A DNA stretch of 64,000 nt from Clostridia bacterium (GTDB lineage Bacteria > Bacillota > Clostridia > Christensenellales > Borkfalkiaceae), in NCBI GenBank assembly GCA_900769565.1, contig CAAGHC010000030.1, forward strand, positions 4,242-68,241. Direction: 5' to 3'. The first letter of the stretch is position 1. Each line of letters opens with the position of its first letter. Positions 24,049 to 31,475 of the stretch are shown here, piece by piece. The notes under the pieces are model-generated. The model saw only the letters and a program-made list of their open reading frames with translations. It ran no database searches and was not told where the DNA came from. The translations under genes and the position numbers were made by a program.

Positions 24049-24987
24049 TCAGTCACTTGTAATTGCAACTTCTTTCTCCAACTCTTTACTAAACTCTCTG
24101 AAGAATAAGTTTTCACCACAGTCAACACTAATTATTCGCACCGACTTAATTTTAGCTTTTTCCTTTGCTATGCGTTCAGCCTCAAAATCAAAAAGTTCTA
24201 ATCCACAATACTTTACTAAATTACGCCAACCCTTTATGTTTAATTGTTTTCCTATGAAATCCGCATTACAACAAGCTTGCTCGTTCCTTCTTCTATTGAA
24301 GTCATCGCTACTTCTTGGTTGAACTCGTTTATACTCACTTATAAATTCTGCAACGTAGTCACGTTGGCTCAAACATTGTTCACGATGTTTTTCAAATAGA
24401 ATCGGGATATGTTTTTCTAACCATTTTAGATATGTTGTTTTCCACTTGTATTTGAATATTCCATAGTAAGGAAGTTCTTCGGATTCTTCCATCTCATCTT
24501 GTGTTGGAACTCGATTATACTTCTCATAGAAAGATACGATACAGTTGACCATATTTGTTTCGTTCCACTTTGTTGTTGGATACTCACTTAACATCTCTTG
24601 TAAGCGTTCTCTTTCTTCGCCGTGTAAAACTTCGATTGCTAACAATAGACTTTTCTTTCTCGTCGTCTTAGGTGGAATATAATCTCCAAAGTTGGAATCA
24701 ATCCATTGTCGGGCAGTAACCCCAAATAGATATTTGAAGTTAGTGTGAAAAGGAAGTTCTCCTTTCTTTTCTAAATCCGTTACAGTTGGCAAACGATGAT
24801 TTTCTAAATAAAAGTTGTCGATACAATCTTTTGCTATCTTTTCTGACCACTGTAATATCGGCACTCCTGTCGCAAGTTCTTGAAGTATAGCGATTTCTTC
24901 TTCACGGTTTTCTTGCTTCTCTAATAACGAAATTGCCTTATAAATTGCGGCTTTTCTTGTAATAGGGAGCTTTTCTTGAGTGTTCAT
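24049..24987 (-). CDS. Protein with three helical repeats resembling homing-endonuclease-associated repeats
   Basis: About 312 aa. Three units of roughly 50-60 residues can be lined up: CIDNFYLENHRLPTVTDL with FGVTARQWIDSNFG (residues 55-105), CIVSFYEKYNRVPTQDEM with KTTYLKWLEKHI (150-195), and FISEYKRVQPRSSDDFNR with IKGWRNLVKYCGLE (215-270). The pattern (helix, RxPT, helix, aromatic, W, G) is like the repeats found beside HNH nucleases and in DNA-binding phage proteins. No nuclease motif is seen. ATG at 24987 (or TTG at 24993) follows CGGAGG. The gene starts only about 50 bases from attL, with no clear promoter in between, so it is probably transcribed from the sigG promoter. A role in regulating excision is inference. 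Confidence 0.6.
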   Translation of the reverse strand: MNTQEKLPITRKAAIYKAISLLEKQENREEEIAILQELATGVPILQWSEKIAKDCIDNFYLENHRLPTVTDLEKKGELPFHTNFKYLFGVTARQWIDSNFGDYIPPKTTRKKSLLLAIEVLHGEERERLQEMLSEYPTTKWNETNMVNCIVSFYEKYNRVPTQDEMEESEELPYYGIFKYKWKTTYLKWLEKHIPILFEKHREQCLSQRDYVAEFISEYKRVQPRSSDDFNRRRNEQACCNADFIGKQLNIKGWRNLVKYCGLELFDFEAERIAKEKAKIKSVRIISVDCGENLFFREFSKELEKEVAITSD

Positions 24988-25018
24988 AGACAAATTTACC
25001 TCCGATGCTTGTATTGCA

Positions 25019-25055
25019 TTTCGCTATACAAACATCATTGGCACGGCGTAGGTCG
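25019..25055. other. Attachment site attL at the sigG 5' junction
   Basis: Core GG (plus strand) at 25040-25041. On one side is sigG (TAC GCC GTG on minus), on the other, six bases away, the element arm GTTTGTATAGCGAAA (minus strand, 25033-25019), matching the arm of attR in inverted orientation. Confidence 0.85.
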
Positions 25056-25323
25056 AAAATTTAACGCCAACCGATAAATCAAAGTTGTCTATTGCCTTTA
25101 TTAAACCTATACACCCTGCCTGAAAAACGTCGTCCGAGTTAGCGTTCTTTAAATGAAAACGCTTAATCACCGATAAAACTAGGCGCATATTTGACACGGT
25201 AAATTCTTCCCTAGCGTTTTGGTCGCCCGATTTAAGCGCTACCAACAAGCGTTGACTTTCTTTTTCCGAAAGTTTAGGAAGCGTTGCCGTATTCACACCA
25301 CAGATTACTACTTTATTTGCCAT
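25024..25323 (-). CDS. sigG: RNA polymerase sigma-G, 5' part of interrupted gene (residues 1-94)
   Basis: ATG at 25323 follows a perfect AGGAGG. The product begins MANKVVICGVNTATLPKLSE, the SigG-specific N-terminus, and continues through regions 2.1-2.3 (MRLVLSVIKRFH, DDVFQAGCIGLIKAIDNFDLSVGVKFSTYAV). After PM it leaves the family (MFV, stop at 25024), because the element begins there. Without region 2.4 and region 4 the 99-aa fragment cannot recognise promoters. Joined to 20556-20065 it gives a complete SigG. The usual upstream partners spoIIGA and sigE are absent; the folT gene precedes it. Confidence 0.95.
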   Translation of the reverse strand: MANKVVICGVNTATLPKLSEKESQRLLVALKSGDQNAREEFTVSNMRLVLSVIKRFHLKNANSDDVFQAGCIGLIKAIDNFDLSVGVKFSTYAVPMMFV

Positions 25324-25364
25324 AAAATCCTCCTATGTACTTAAGCGACTAGGCGATTGAATTT

Positions 25365-25393
25365 AATTATGGGCATTTATAAAGTTTTTATAC
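25365..25393 (-). promoter_or_regulatory. Possible sigma-F/sigma-G type promoter of sigG
   Basis: GTATA (25393-25389) and GCCCATAATT (25374-25365) on the minus strand, 14 bases apart, roughly fit the -35 and -10 of forespore sigma factors, which are known to drive sigG. The match is imperfect. Confidence 0.4.
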
Positions 25394-25414
25394 GAAAAAA
25401 CGAGCAAACTATTA

Positions 25415-25444
25415 TAAAAAATAAACGCCCGTTCGAGCGTTTAT
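25415..25444 (-). terminator. Terminator after folT
   Basis: ATAAACGC and GCGTTTAT arms with two inner pairs and a GAAC loop, followed by TTTTTT on the minus strand. It isolates sigG from folT. Confidence 0.9.
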
Positions 25445-25458
25445 CGATTTGCTAAATT

Positions 25459-26052
25459 TTATTTTTTTCTTTTTAGAAGTTGATTGCGAATTTGCATAAA
25501 GGTCGGAAAAGTTAAAAACAGTAGAGCGTAATTTACTAAACTGTTCCAAATTTGACCTTGAACGAAAAGCCTTGTAGTAAGGTATGCAAAGTACGGCACT
25601 CTTCTATTATTGTATAATATCCAAAATGCAGTTGTATTTATCCCTATCGTGCATATTACGAACGTTAAAAGACAAACGATAGAAAGTTTAACAAAGGTCG
25701 CACCCTTAAACGAAAGTTTTATACAATTCATTATAAAACCCGAAACTAGCGCAATCATACCCATTGCCACACCTATCCAAGGCATATACATAAAACCACC
25801 GGAATTATATAAAAACCCAACCAAATCACCCAAGAAACAAGCGACGAAACCGTAAAGCGGACCTATTAGACAGCCGGTTAATGCCGAAAAGAATATCGTA
25901 AGTGAAAACTGCGTATCTGCAAACTTAAACTCAAAGAACATATTGCAAACGACGAGCAATGCCGTCATTATTGCAACGTACGCTATGCGTTGAGTTTTAG
26001 TCGAGTCGCATAAAAGGTCTGACAAAAGCGCTCTTTTCCATTTTTCGAACAT
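25459..26052 (-). CDS. folT: Folate-type ECF transporter S component
   Basis: About 197 aa with six hydrophobic segments: RIAYVAIMTALLVVCNMFF, FSLTIFFSALTGCLIGPLYGFVACFLGDLVGFLYN, MPWIGVAMGMIALVSGFIM and others. The AYVAIMTALLVV segment and the GPLYGFVACFLGDL loop are typical of S components that dock onto EcfT. The THF riboswitch directly upstream makes folate the likely substrate. ATG at 26052 lies right behind a T run and a GGGAG ribosome site that is part of a hairpin. The frame is open further upstream, but that part is the riboswitch. The energising EcfAAT module is not in the window. Confidence 0.9.
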   Translation of the reverse strand: MFEKWKRALLSDLLCDSTKTQRIAYVAIMTALLVVCNMFFEFKFADTQFSLTIFFSALTGCLIGPLYGFVACFLGDLVGFLYNSGGFMYMPWIGVAMGMIALVSGFIMNCIKLSFKGATFVKLSIVCLLTFVICTIGINTTAFWILYNNRRVPYFAYLTTRLFVQGQIWNSLVNYALLFLTFPTFMQIRNQLLKRKK

Positions 26053-26084
26053 AAAAAAATCTCCCAAAATAAATTTTAGAGAGA
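26053..26084 (-). terminator. Terminator/SD-sequestering hairpin of the folT riboswitch
   Basis: TCTCTCTAAAAT and ATTTTGGGAGA pair (one mismatch) and are followed by seven T, right before ATG 26052. The 3' arm holds the GGGAG ribosome site. The same hairpin could end transcription or hide the ribosome site. Confidence 0.7.
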
Positions 26085-26132
26085 CCGATAAAATTTTTGC
26101 GCCTTGACCGTATTCAACGCGCTTAAAATAAT

Positions 26133-26219
26133 AGCGGACGCGTAAAGACACCGCAGGTTTACCCTTTCGTTTGCAAACGACATCCCATTTTGCAACACTT
26201 GACGCATCTTTACTACTCT
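26133..26219 (-). ncRNA. THF (tetrahydrofolate) riboswitch aptamer
   Basis: On the minus strand the segment runs GAGTAG...GATGCGTCAAGTG, then TTGCAAA-ATGGGATGTCG-TTTGCAA, then ACGAAAGGGTAAACCTGCGGTG and ACGCGTCCGCT. This follows the THF-I riboswitch order: GAGTAG start, GCGT-AAGTG, a hairpin enclosing ATGGGATGTCGT, ACGAA, a short hairpin ending in GCGGTG, and GCNTCCGCTC. It is placed between promoter and folT, as in other Bacillota. THF binding would reduce folT expression. Recognised by eye; a covariance search would confirm. Confidence 0.93.
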
Positions 26220-26227
26220 ATGTAAAA

Positions 26228-26257
26228 ATAATAACATTTTTATTTGATTATTGTCAA
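26228..26257 (-). promoter_or_regulatory. Promoter of the THF riboswitch-folT unit
   Basis: TTGACA (26257-26252) and TATTAT (26233-26228) with 18 bases between them on the minus strand (TTATTA with 17 is an equal reading). Transcription would begin just before the aptamer. Confidence 0.85.
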
Positions 26258-26300
26258 CAAAATCTTACATAAAAACCCTTTTGCCGTACATAATATCTGT

Positions 26301-26987
26301 ATGGCAGTAACTTTTATTAGAACGCTTATTGTTTTTACTACCTTAATAGTGCTTATGCGACTTATGGGCAAACGACAAATCGGCGAAATGCAACCGTTTG
26401 AATTTATCGTAACCCTTATTATCGCCGACCTCGCTTGCTTACCACTAGCCGACGTTTCCATTCCACTCGTTTACGGAATAGTCGCTATTATTTGCGTCTT
26501 TCTTTTACATCAACTACTTTCCCTTTTAGAAAGTAGTGGTAACTTTTTTAAGCGCATAATATCGGGTAAGCCTAGCCTTGTAATCAACAAGGACGGCGTG
26601 GATATGCAAGAATTAAAGAAAAACAATCTCGGTATAGACGACTTAATAGAATCCATGCGAACGCAAGGCTACTTTTCGCTTGACGACCTTGATTACGCCG
26701 TGTTTGAATCTAACGGCAAACTTTCAGGGCTAGTCAACTCTGAAAGAACTAACGCCCCGTCCTCTCTACCCATACTGCTAGTAAACAACGGAAAGATTAA
26801 CAAAAAAAACAGCGCTCTTATACAAACCACAGATAGTGAACTTTGTGCGTTTATTAAAGACAACGGTGGCAACCTTAAAAACACCGAAGTTTTAACCGTG
26901 GACGGGGACGGCAGAGTGTACGTTAAACAAAAGGGTGAAAGATTTAAGATTTTAACTCTTAAACTTCCCAAGGGGGTACAATGGTAA
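26301..26987 (+). CDS. DUF421 / YetF-family membrane protein
   Basis: About 228 aa. Three N-terminal transmembrane helices (FIRTLIVFTTLIVLMRLMGKRQIGEMQPFEFIVTLIIADLACLPLADVSIPLVYGIVAIICVFLLHQLLSLL) include the family signature MGKRQIGEMQPFEFIVTL. The cytoplasmic DUF421 domain follows (GKPSLVINKDGVDMQELKKNNLGIDDLIESMRTQGYFSLDDLDYAVFESNGKLS). YetF-type proteins of B. subtilis act in spore membranes (e.g. YetF with YdfS relatives); the exact job is unknown. ATG at 26301 has no clear ribosome site and sits just after a CATAAT motif, so a leaderless message is possible. It overlaps the next gene by seven bases. Confidence 0.88.
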   Translation: MAVTFIRTLIVFTTLIVLMRLMGKRQIGEMQPFEFIVTLIIADLACLPLADVSIPLVYGIVAIICVFLLHQLLSLLESSGNFFKRIISGKPSLVINKDGVDMQELKKNNLGIDDLIESMRTQGYFSLDDLDYAVFESNGKLSGLVNSERTNAPSSLPILLVNNGKINKKNSALIQTTDSELCAFIKDNGGNLKNTEVLTVDGDGRVYVKQKGERFKILTLKLPKGVQW

Positions 26988-27358
26988 AAACTTTAATTTC
27001 TATGATATGCGTAGCGCTTATTCTGGTAGTTGGCGCTATTTACGAAAACGACTTCGTTCACCGCCAGTTCGACGAGTTTCACGACGTTTTAGAAGTTCTT
27101 TACGAAAAAGTGGACGACCACGTTGCAACCCAAGAAGACGTTTATTCTGCCCAAAAAAACTGGATAGAGAAAAAACGGTATCTGCACGTCTTTATCCCAC
27201 ACAACGAGATAAAGGAAGTTGATTTATGGCTTTCGGAATCGGTTACGCTCGTAAGGGATAAAGAGTGGAAAGATGCTATTTCCAAGATAGAAGTATTAAA
27301 AGAATTATGCGAACAAGTGCCTAAAACCTTTATGATTACGGCAGATAATATTCTTTGA
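26981..27358 (+). CDS. DUF4363-type protein, membrane-anchored
   Basis: 125 aa: one N-terminal hydrophobic helix (LISMICVALILVVGAIY) and a helical extracytoplasmic domain (FDEFHDVLEVLYEKVDDHVATQEDVYSAQKNWIEKKRYLHVFIPHNEIKEVDLWLSESV). The W-x2-K-x7-H-x3 pattern in the middle fits DUF4363 proteins, which are often encoded right behind DUF421 genes in Clostridia. ATG overlaps the previous stop (ATGGTAA), so the two are translated together. Function unknown. Confidence 0.8.
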   Translation: MVKTLISMICVALILVVGAIYENDFVHRQFDEFHDVLEVLYEKVDDHVATQEDVYSAQKNWIEKKRYLHVFIPHNEIKEVDLWLSESVTLVRDKEWKDAISKIEVLKELCEQVPKTFMITADNIL

Positions 27359-27364
27359 TTTTCC

Positions 27365-27393
27365 TTGACAAAATTATCATTTAGTGATAGACT
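27365..27393 (+). promoter_or_regulatory. Promoter of nagA
   Basis: TTGACA (27365-27370), 17-base spacer, TAGACT (27388-27393), about 28 bases before the start codon. Confidence 0.8.
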
Positions 27394-27420
27394 TTTGTTA
27401 ATAAATTTATGGAGTTTATT

Positions 27421-28572
27421 ATGAAAGGTTTTGTAAATGCTAGAGCGTATATTTTAGGCAAAGGCGTAGTAAGCGTAAACATAGGTGTAGAAAACGGTAA
27501 AATCGCTTATATAGGCGACGACAGTTCTGTTATTACCGAGCCCTATCCCCTAACAGACGGACAAGTGGTAATTGCAGGTTTTATTGACCAACACGTTCAT
27601 GGTGCAGGCGGTGCAGACGCTATTGACGGAACTGAACAAGCGCTAGAAACTATTGCAAACTCGCTTGCAACCGAAGGCACTACTTCTTTTTTGGCAACCA
27701 CTATGACGCAAAGCGTGGAATGTATTTCTACTGCTTTAAAGTCGGTAAAAAGTTATATGCAAAAAAATCTTAAAACGGGTGCTAAAATCGTTGGCGTTCA
27801 CCTAGAAGGTCCGTTTATTTCGGATAAGCACAAGGGGGCGCAACCACTTGAATACATAGCAAAGCACGACGCTAAAGTTTTTGACAAGTATTTTGAAGAT
27901 AGTGGTAACAGTATTAAAATAGTAAGTCTTTCACCCGAATCTGAAGGCGCAAAAGAATTTATAGAGCATTTGGTTTCTAAAGGCGTAGTTGCTAGTGCCG
28001 GTCATACCGACGCTAAATACGGAGATATGGAAAAGGCTGTTTCTTGGGGGCTTTCGAACGTAACGCACACCTTTAACGCACAAAAAGGATTGCACCATAG
28101 AGACGTTGGAACGGTTGGTAGCGCACTTCTTTTCGATAGCCTTAATTGCGAAGCGATATGCGACACCATTCACCTTTCAGTTCCCGCAATTAAACTTTTA
28201 ATCAAAAATAAACCCCACGACAAATTGACGCTTATTACCGACTCTATGAGAGCAAAACATTTATCCGACGGAATAAGCGACCTTGCAGGTCAAAAGGTTA
28301 TAGTTAAAAACGGTGAGGCAAGGTTAGAAGACGGCACACTTGCAGGCAGTACCCTTCCTATGAACGTCGCTATTAAGAACTTGGTTCTAAAATGCAACGT
28401 ACCCTTTACCGACGCGGTAGATTTTGCAACCGTGAACCCTGCTAAAAATCTTAAAATGTTTGACACGATAGGCTCTATCGAAGTGGGCAAGAATGCCGAC
28501 TTTGCCGTTCTTGACGGAGAATTTAACGTACACCTAACCGTTCGTGACGGCAATATAATTTACAAAAAATAA
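27421..28572 (+). CDS. nagA: N-acetylglucosamine-6-phosphate deacetylase
   Basis: Amidohydrolase that removes acetate from GlcNAc-6-phosphate in amino sugar and cell-wall recycling. Motifs: FIDQHVHGAGGADAIDG (metal site), GVHLEGPFISDKHKGAQ, SAGHTDAKY, NVTHTFNAQKGLHHRDVG, LITDSMRAKHLSDG with the catalytic Asp, and AGSTLPMNVAIKNL. The NA-QKG-HHR segment differs slightly from the usual NAM-P-HHR. ATG at 27421 follows TGGAG; the in-frame ATG at 27409 lies before that site. About 383 aa, full length. No nagB is next to it. Confidence 0.94.
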   Translation: MKGFVNARAYILGKGVVSVNIGVENGKIAYIGDDSSVITEPYPLTDGQVVIAGFIDQHVHGAGGADAIDGTEQALETIANSLATEGTTSFLATTMTQSVECISTALKSVKSYMQKNLKTGAKIVGVHLEGPFISDKHKGAQPLEYIAKHDAKVFDKYFEDSGNSIKIVSLSPESEGAKEFIEHLVSKGVVASAGHTDAKYGDMEKAVSWGLSNVTHTFNAQKGLHHRDVGTVGSALLFDSLNCEAICDTIHLSVPAIKLLIKNKPHDKLTLITDSMRAKHLSDGISDLAGQKVIVKNGEARLEDGTLAGSTLPMNVAIKNLVLKCNVPFTDAVDFATVNPAKNLKMFDTIGSIEVGKNADFAVLDGEFNVHLTVRDGNIIYKK

Positions 28573-28585
28573 TGATTAAAAAATT

Positions 28586-28616
28586 AGGGCGTTGCTTTTT
28601 GCAACGCCCTTTTCGT
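28586..28616. terminator. Bidirectional terminator between nagA and queH
   Basis: AGGGCGTTGC-TTTTT-GCAACGCCCT, a 10-bp GC-rich stem, with TTTTCGTTTG on the plus strand and AATTTTTTAATC on the minus strand. The flanking genes converge on it. Confidence 0.93.
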
Positions 28617-28654
28617 TTGTTTTTTTATTTGTTTTTTCGTTTAATTTCTGTCGG

Positions 28655-29260
28655 TTACTGTGGTAATAGTGTTTTTGAATATACGCACCCGCAATAGTTC
28701 TGCCGATAAAGGTTTAGTTCCCTTGATAGTTCTATTGAACGCGCGTACCCGTTTTTCTTCTTAAAATCGCTTGGTAAGAATTTAACGCCCACGCTTTCGC
28801 CAACCGATTTCCCTATAACGTTTAATCTTTCCACGTCTTTTAACGGGCTTACGGTCAAACTTGTGGTAAAATATTCAAACCCGTTCGCTTTAGCATAGTC
28901 AGCACATTTTTTTAGTCTTAAGGAAAAACACTTTTTGCACCTAGCCCCACCTTCTTTCTCATTTTCAAGCCCGTGCGCAATCGATAAAAAATCTTCGCTC
29001 AAGTAATCTTCTAGTATTAGTGGAACGGCAAACCATTCGCATAGTTTTTTCTGTTCGTTCGCTCGAAGAGAATATTCTTCCCTACTATCCATGTTAGGGT
29101 TGTAAAAATAAACGGTAAGGTCAAAATGCTCTTTTAGTCTTTCAATACACGAAGACGAGCAGGGCGCACAACAAGCGTGCAATAACAATTTAGGTTTTTG
29201 CCCCGTTTTTTTAAGGTCTGATATTACCTTTTCCATTTCTCGATTATAATTTATATTCAA
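28655..29260 (-). CDS. queH: Epoxyqueuosine reductase QueH
   Basis: Last step of queuosine synthesis in tRNA, the non-cobalamin alternative to QueG. The 201-aa protein has the four-cysteine pattern of the family: LLLHACCAPCSSSCIERL at the N-terminus and GARCKKCFSLRLKKCADYA in the middle, which bind an Fe-S cluster and metal. TTSLTVSPLKD and the C-terminal RQNYCGCVYS are present too. TTG at 29260 behind AAAGGAA matches the usual length and N-terminus of the family (INYNREMEKVI); ATG at 29236 is the alternative. Confidence 0.93.
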   Translation of the reverse strand: MNINYNREMEKVISDLKKTGQKPKLLLHACCAPCSSSCIERLKEHFDLTVYFYNPNMDSREEYSLRANEQKKLCEWFAVPLILEDYLSEDFLSIAHGLENEKEGGARCKKCFSLRLKKCADYAKANGFEYFTTSLTVSPLKDVERLNVIGKSVGESVGVKFLPSDFKKKNGYARSIELSRELNLYRQNYCGCVYSKTLLPQ

Positions 29261-29263
29261 CGC

Positions 29264-29962
29264 TTAAATTTCCTTTTTTATAATCTCGTCGCCATTCTTT
29301 TGCACTATAAACGCCTTTCCGCCTGCCGATATTGAACGTGTTAGTTTACCATCAACAAACTCAATAGCGCAGTCGTTTTCGATAGCGTATGCACTACTAA
29401 AATCACTCTTCTTAAACGCCTTTATAAAATCAGGCTCACGCTCGTTAAAGTGTGGGCACATAAGCCCGTCTAAAATGCCTAATCCTCTCTTTAGAACGTA
29501 GTCTGCGCTCTGTCCACGCATTATCTCGTAATCGGTGTACATATCCTTAAACCAACAAATTGCACCAGCAGAAAGTCCGCAAATAATTTTGCCTTGTTCG
29601 TAAGCGGAAATTAGCATTTTATCAACGCCCGTTTCCTTCCATTTATCAAGCATGAACACAGTATCGCCACCACCGATATAAATGCAGTCAGCCATTTCTA
29701 TTTTGCCCTTAATCTTTTCCACCGACATCTCGCCGTAAACCATGAGCGCCACTTCTGCTTTAATATCAAACACCGAAGTATAGGTTTTTCTAAAACTGTT
29801 AAAGTAAGGCATGCTATCGTGTGAAGCCGTACCTATAAAAAGTGCGTTCGCACGCCTTTCGCCTGCATGCGCTTTTGCTAGTTCTGCGACGTAACGGTCA
29901 ATTTCTAAAGTGGTTTTATTCCGTATTTCACCACCGCCGATTGCTATAATTCTCTTTTCCAT
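29264..29962 (-). CDS. Peptidase E-like serine peptidase (family S51)
   Basis: 232 aa with the class I glutamine amidotransferase-like fold of dipeptidase E. It shows IAIGGGEIRNKTTLEIDRY, ANALFIGTASHDS, DCIYIGGGDTVFMLDKWKETG, the nucleophile elbow IICGLSAGAICWFKDM with the catalytic Ser, and GLGILDGLMCPHFNERE with a catalytic His. Substrate is unknown; S51 enzymes cut Asp-X dipeptides or cyanophycin-derived peptides. ATG at 29962 follows CGGAGAAA. Same strand and close spacing to queH and cpsB. Confidence 0.88.
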   Translation of the reverse strand: MEKRIIAIGGGEIRNKTTLEIDRYVAELAKAHAGERRANALFIGTASHDSMPYFNSFRKTYTSVFDIKAEVALMVYGEMSVEKIKGKIEMADCIYIGGGDTVFMLDKWKETGVDKMLISAYEQGKIICGLSAGAICWFKDMYTDYEIMRGQSADYVLKRGLGILDGLMCPHFNEREPDFIKAFKKSDFSSAYAIENDCAIEFVDGKLTRSISAGGKAFIVQKNGDEIIKKEI

Positions 29963-29998
29963 TTTTCTCCGTTTCTGTTAAAAAGGTCAGACCAAAGT

Positions 29999-30694
29999 CT
30001 AACCTTTTATAATTTTTTGTGCATTTAAATTAAATACTTTTTCGGCAACGTCAGCACCGAATTTTTTCTCTATTTTTTTATAAGACGACTGCATTTCGTT
30101 TTCCCTAAACGAGTGAAAATCACTAGCAACGAAATCAACGAGTCCAGCCTTAAACAGTTTTTTTACGAAACGCTTGTAAGGACGATTTTTCTTCCCTACT
30201 ATCGAACTTGCGTTTACTTGCACGTAACCACCCGTTTGCCTAATCTCACTAGCAAGTTTTTGGTCTGCGTAACCGTACCTTTCAAAGTGGGCAACGATAG
30301 GCTCGTACCCTTCCCTTTTGAATTCGTAAACGACTTCTGCAATATCAACGTACGTACCAAAACTAAATTCTAAAAGTACGTACTTAGAGTCGGCAAGTGT
30401 CAAAAGTTCCCCGTTGAGCAAACGTCTTTTCGTGTCTTGGTCGTAATAAATTTCTTGACCCAAATAAAGATTAACTTGTATTCCAGCATCAAGCACGGCA
30501 CTCTTAAACTTTTCAAACTCTTTTTTAAGACCTGATTCTTCCATATTATAGCCAAACCTATAATGTGGCGTAATTATTACGTCTGTAATACCCTGCTTAA
30601 CTTCTTCCGAAAGCATCTTAAGCGACTGCTCTAAACTAGCGCTTCCGTCGTCAACCGACGGCAAAAGATGCGTGTGTATATCAATCATAGCCAT
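29999..30694 (-). CDS. CpsB/YwqE-type tyrosine-protein phosphatase (PHP fold)
   Basis: Manganese-dependent phosphatase that removes phosphate from bacterial tyrosine kinases of the CpsD type. Motifs: MIDIHTHLLPSVDDGS (HxHxxxxxDDG), VIITPHYRFGYN, LGQEIYYD, PIVAHFERYGY, and VDFVASDFHSFRE. These supply the metal-binding His, Glu and Asp of the PHP site. I set the start at ATG 30694 (MAMIDIHTH). The frame is open to 30781, but that would overlap the kinase gene by 74 bases. About 231 aa. Confidence 0.92.
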   Translation of the reverse strand: MAMIDIHTHLLPSVDDGSASLEQSLKMLSEEVKQGITDVIITPHYRFGYNMEESGLKKEFEKFKSAVLDAGIQVNLYLGQEIYYDQDTKRRLLNGELLTLADSKYVLLEFSFGTYVDIAEVVYEFKREGYEPIVAHFERYGYADQKLASEIRQTGGYVQVNASSIVGKKNRPYKRFVKKLFKAGLVDFVASDFHSFRENEMQSSYKKIEKKFGADVAEKVFNLNAQKIIKG

Positions 30695-30707
30695 TTTATT
30701 TTTTCCA

Positions 30708-31433
30708 CTATTCGTCTTTTTCACTAGACGCATAATAATAAACGTCGTTAAATCTGCCTTCTCTATCCTTTTTTCTATCATACATAGTAAATACCGTACC
30801 TAGGATATTAGCATCGTTCTTTCTCAATTCGTTAATAGCATCTGCTACTTGCGATTTAGTGGTCAGCGCATACGCCACCATGAACAAAACGCCGTCTGAA
30901 ACTTTAGAAATATGTATATAATCTGAAACCAAAAGCACGGGTGCACAGTCAAGTAAAACGTAGTCATAACGTGAACGAAGTTCTTCTATCATCTTCTTGA
31001 ACTTTTCAGAAACAAATACTAACGACGCATTGTAAACTTCTGCACCCCTAGTAACAACGTCAACGTTCTTGTATTCGCTAGTCTTAATAATGCTATCAAG
31101 CGAAACTTCGTCTAGAACGTACTCTGCAATACCAGTATCTTTAGAAAGATTAAACAATCTATGGATTCTAGGCGCTCTAAAGTCAAGGTCAACCACCACT
31201 ACCTTTTTATCTGTAAGCCCTAAACTTACCGCAAGGTTAGAAATTACCGTAGTTTTACCTTCGTTCATAATCGAAGACTCAACTTGTATAACCTTGTTCT
31301 TGCCGTCGGCATTCATATAGAGTATGTTATCTTTAAGTCTATTATAACCTTCTAAACGACGAGAATCAGAAGACTTTCCAACAATAATTTTACCCTGGTT
31401 GTTTTTCTTTAATTTTTTCTTAAATAAACACAT
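30708..31433 (-). CDS. CpsD/CapB-type bacterial tyrosine kinase
   Basis: 241-aa cytoplasmic BY-kinase. Walker A is SSIMNEGKTTVISNLA, where the usual GEGKS/T first Gly is Asn; Walker A' is VVVVDLDFRAPRIHRLF; Walker B is YDYVLLDCAPVL. The C-terminus ends RFNDVYYYASSEKDE, a tyrosine cluster for autophosphorylation. Such kinases need a CpsC-type membrane activator; none is encoded here, nor are capsule glycosyltransferases. It lies between the repeat lipoprotein gene and the phosphatase gene, all on the same strand. Confidence 0.92.
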   Translation of the reverse strand: MCLFKKKLKKNNQGKIIVGKSSDSRRLEGYNRLKDNILYMNADGKNKVIQVESSIMNEGKTTVISNLAVSLGLTDKKVVVVDLDFRAPRIHRLFNLSKDTGIAEYVLDEVSLDSIIKTSEYKNVDVVTRGAEVYNASLVFVSEKFKKMIEELRSRYDYVLLDCAPVLLVSDYIHISKVSDGVLFMVAYALTTKSQVADAINELRKNDANILGTVFTMYDRKKDREGRFNDVYYYASSEKDE

Positions 31434-31475
31434 GTAATTTTCCCCTATTCTATATTATTATTTTGACGCGTGATA

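Larger units (their letters stand above)
20557..25041. mobile_element. sigG intervening element, 4,485 bp, skin-like, serine-recombinase type
   Basis: Foreign DNA that splits sigG between Val94 and Pro95. It carries, reading along the minus strand from the sigG 5' half: a repeat protein (24049), a frameshifted Cys-rich surface protein (22374-23620), tnpV (21840), a small membrane protein (21702), a ribbon-helix-helix-like protein (21466), a 54-aa protein (21090) and a serine recombinase with an internal deletion (20674-21077). Both ends share a CC core, and the element arms make an inverted repeat around it. No terminal inverted repeats, transposase of the DDE type or target-site duplication of normal length are seen, so this is site-specific integration. 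Excision would restore sigG exactly in frame. tnpV links it to Tn4451-like elements that use large serine recombinases. Confidence 0.92.

Noticed and set aside
20065..25323. Two separate small sigma-factor-like genes
   Set aside because: Each half lacks regions essential for function, the halves abut exactly in the SigG sequence, the 3' half has no ribosome site, and att-like arms flank the split.
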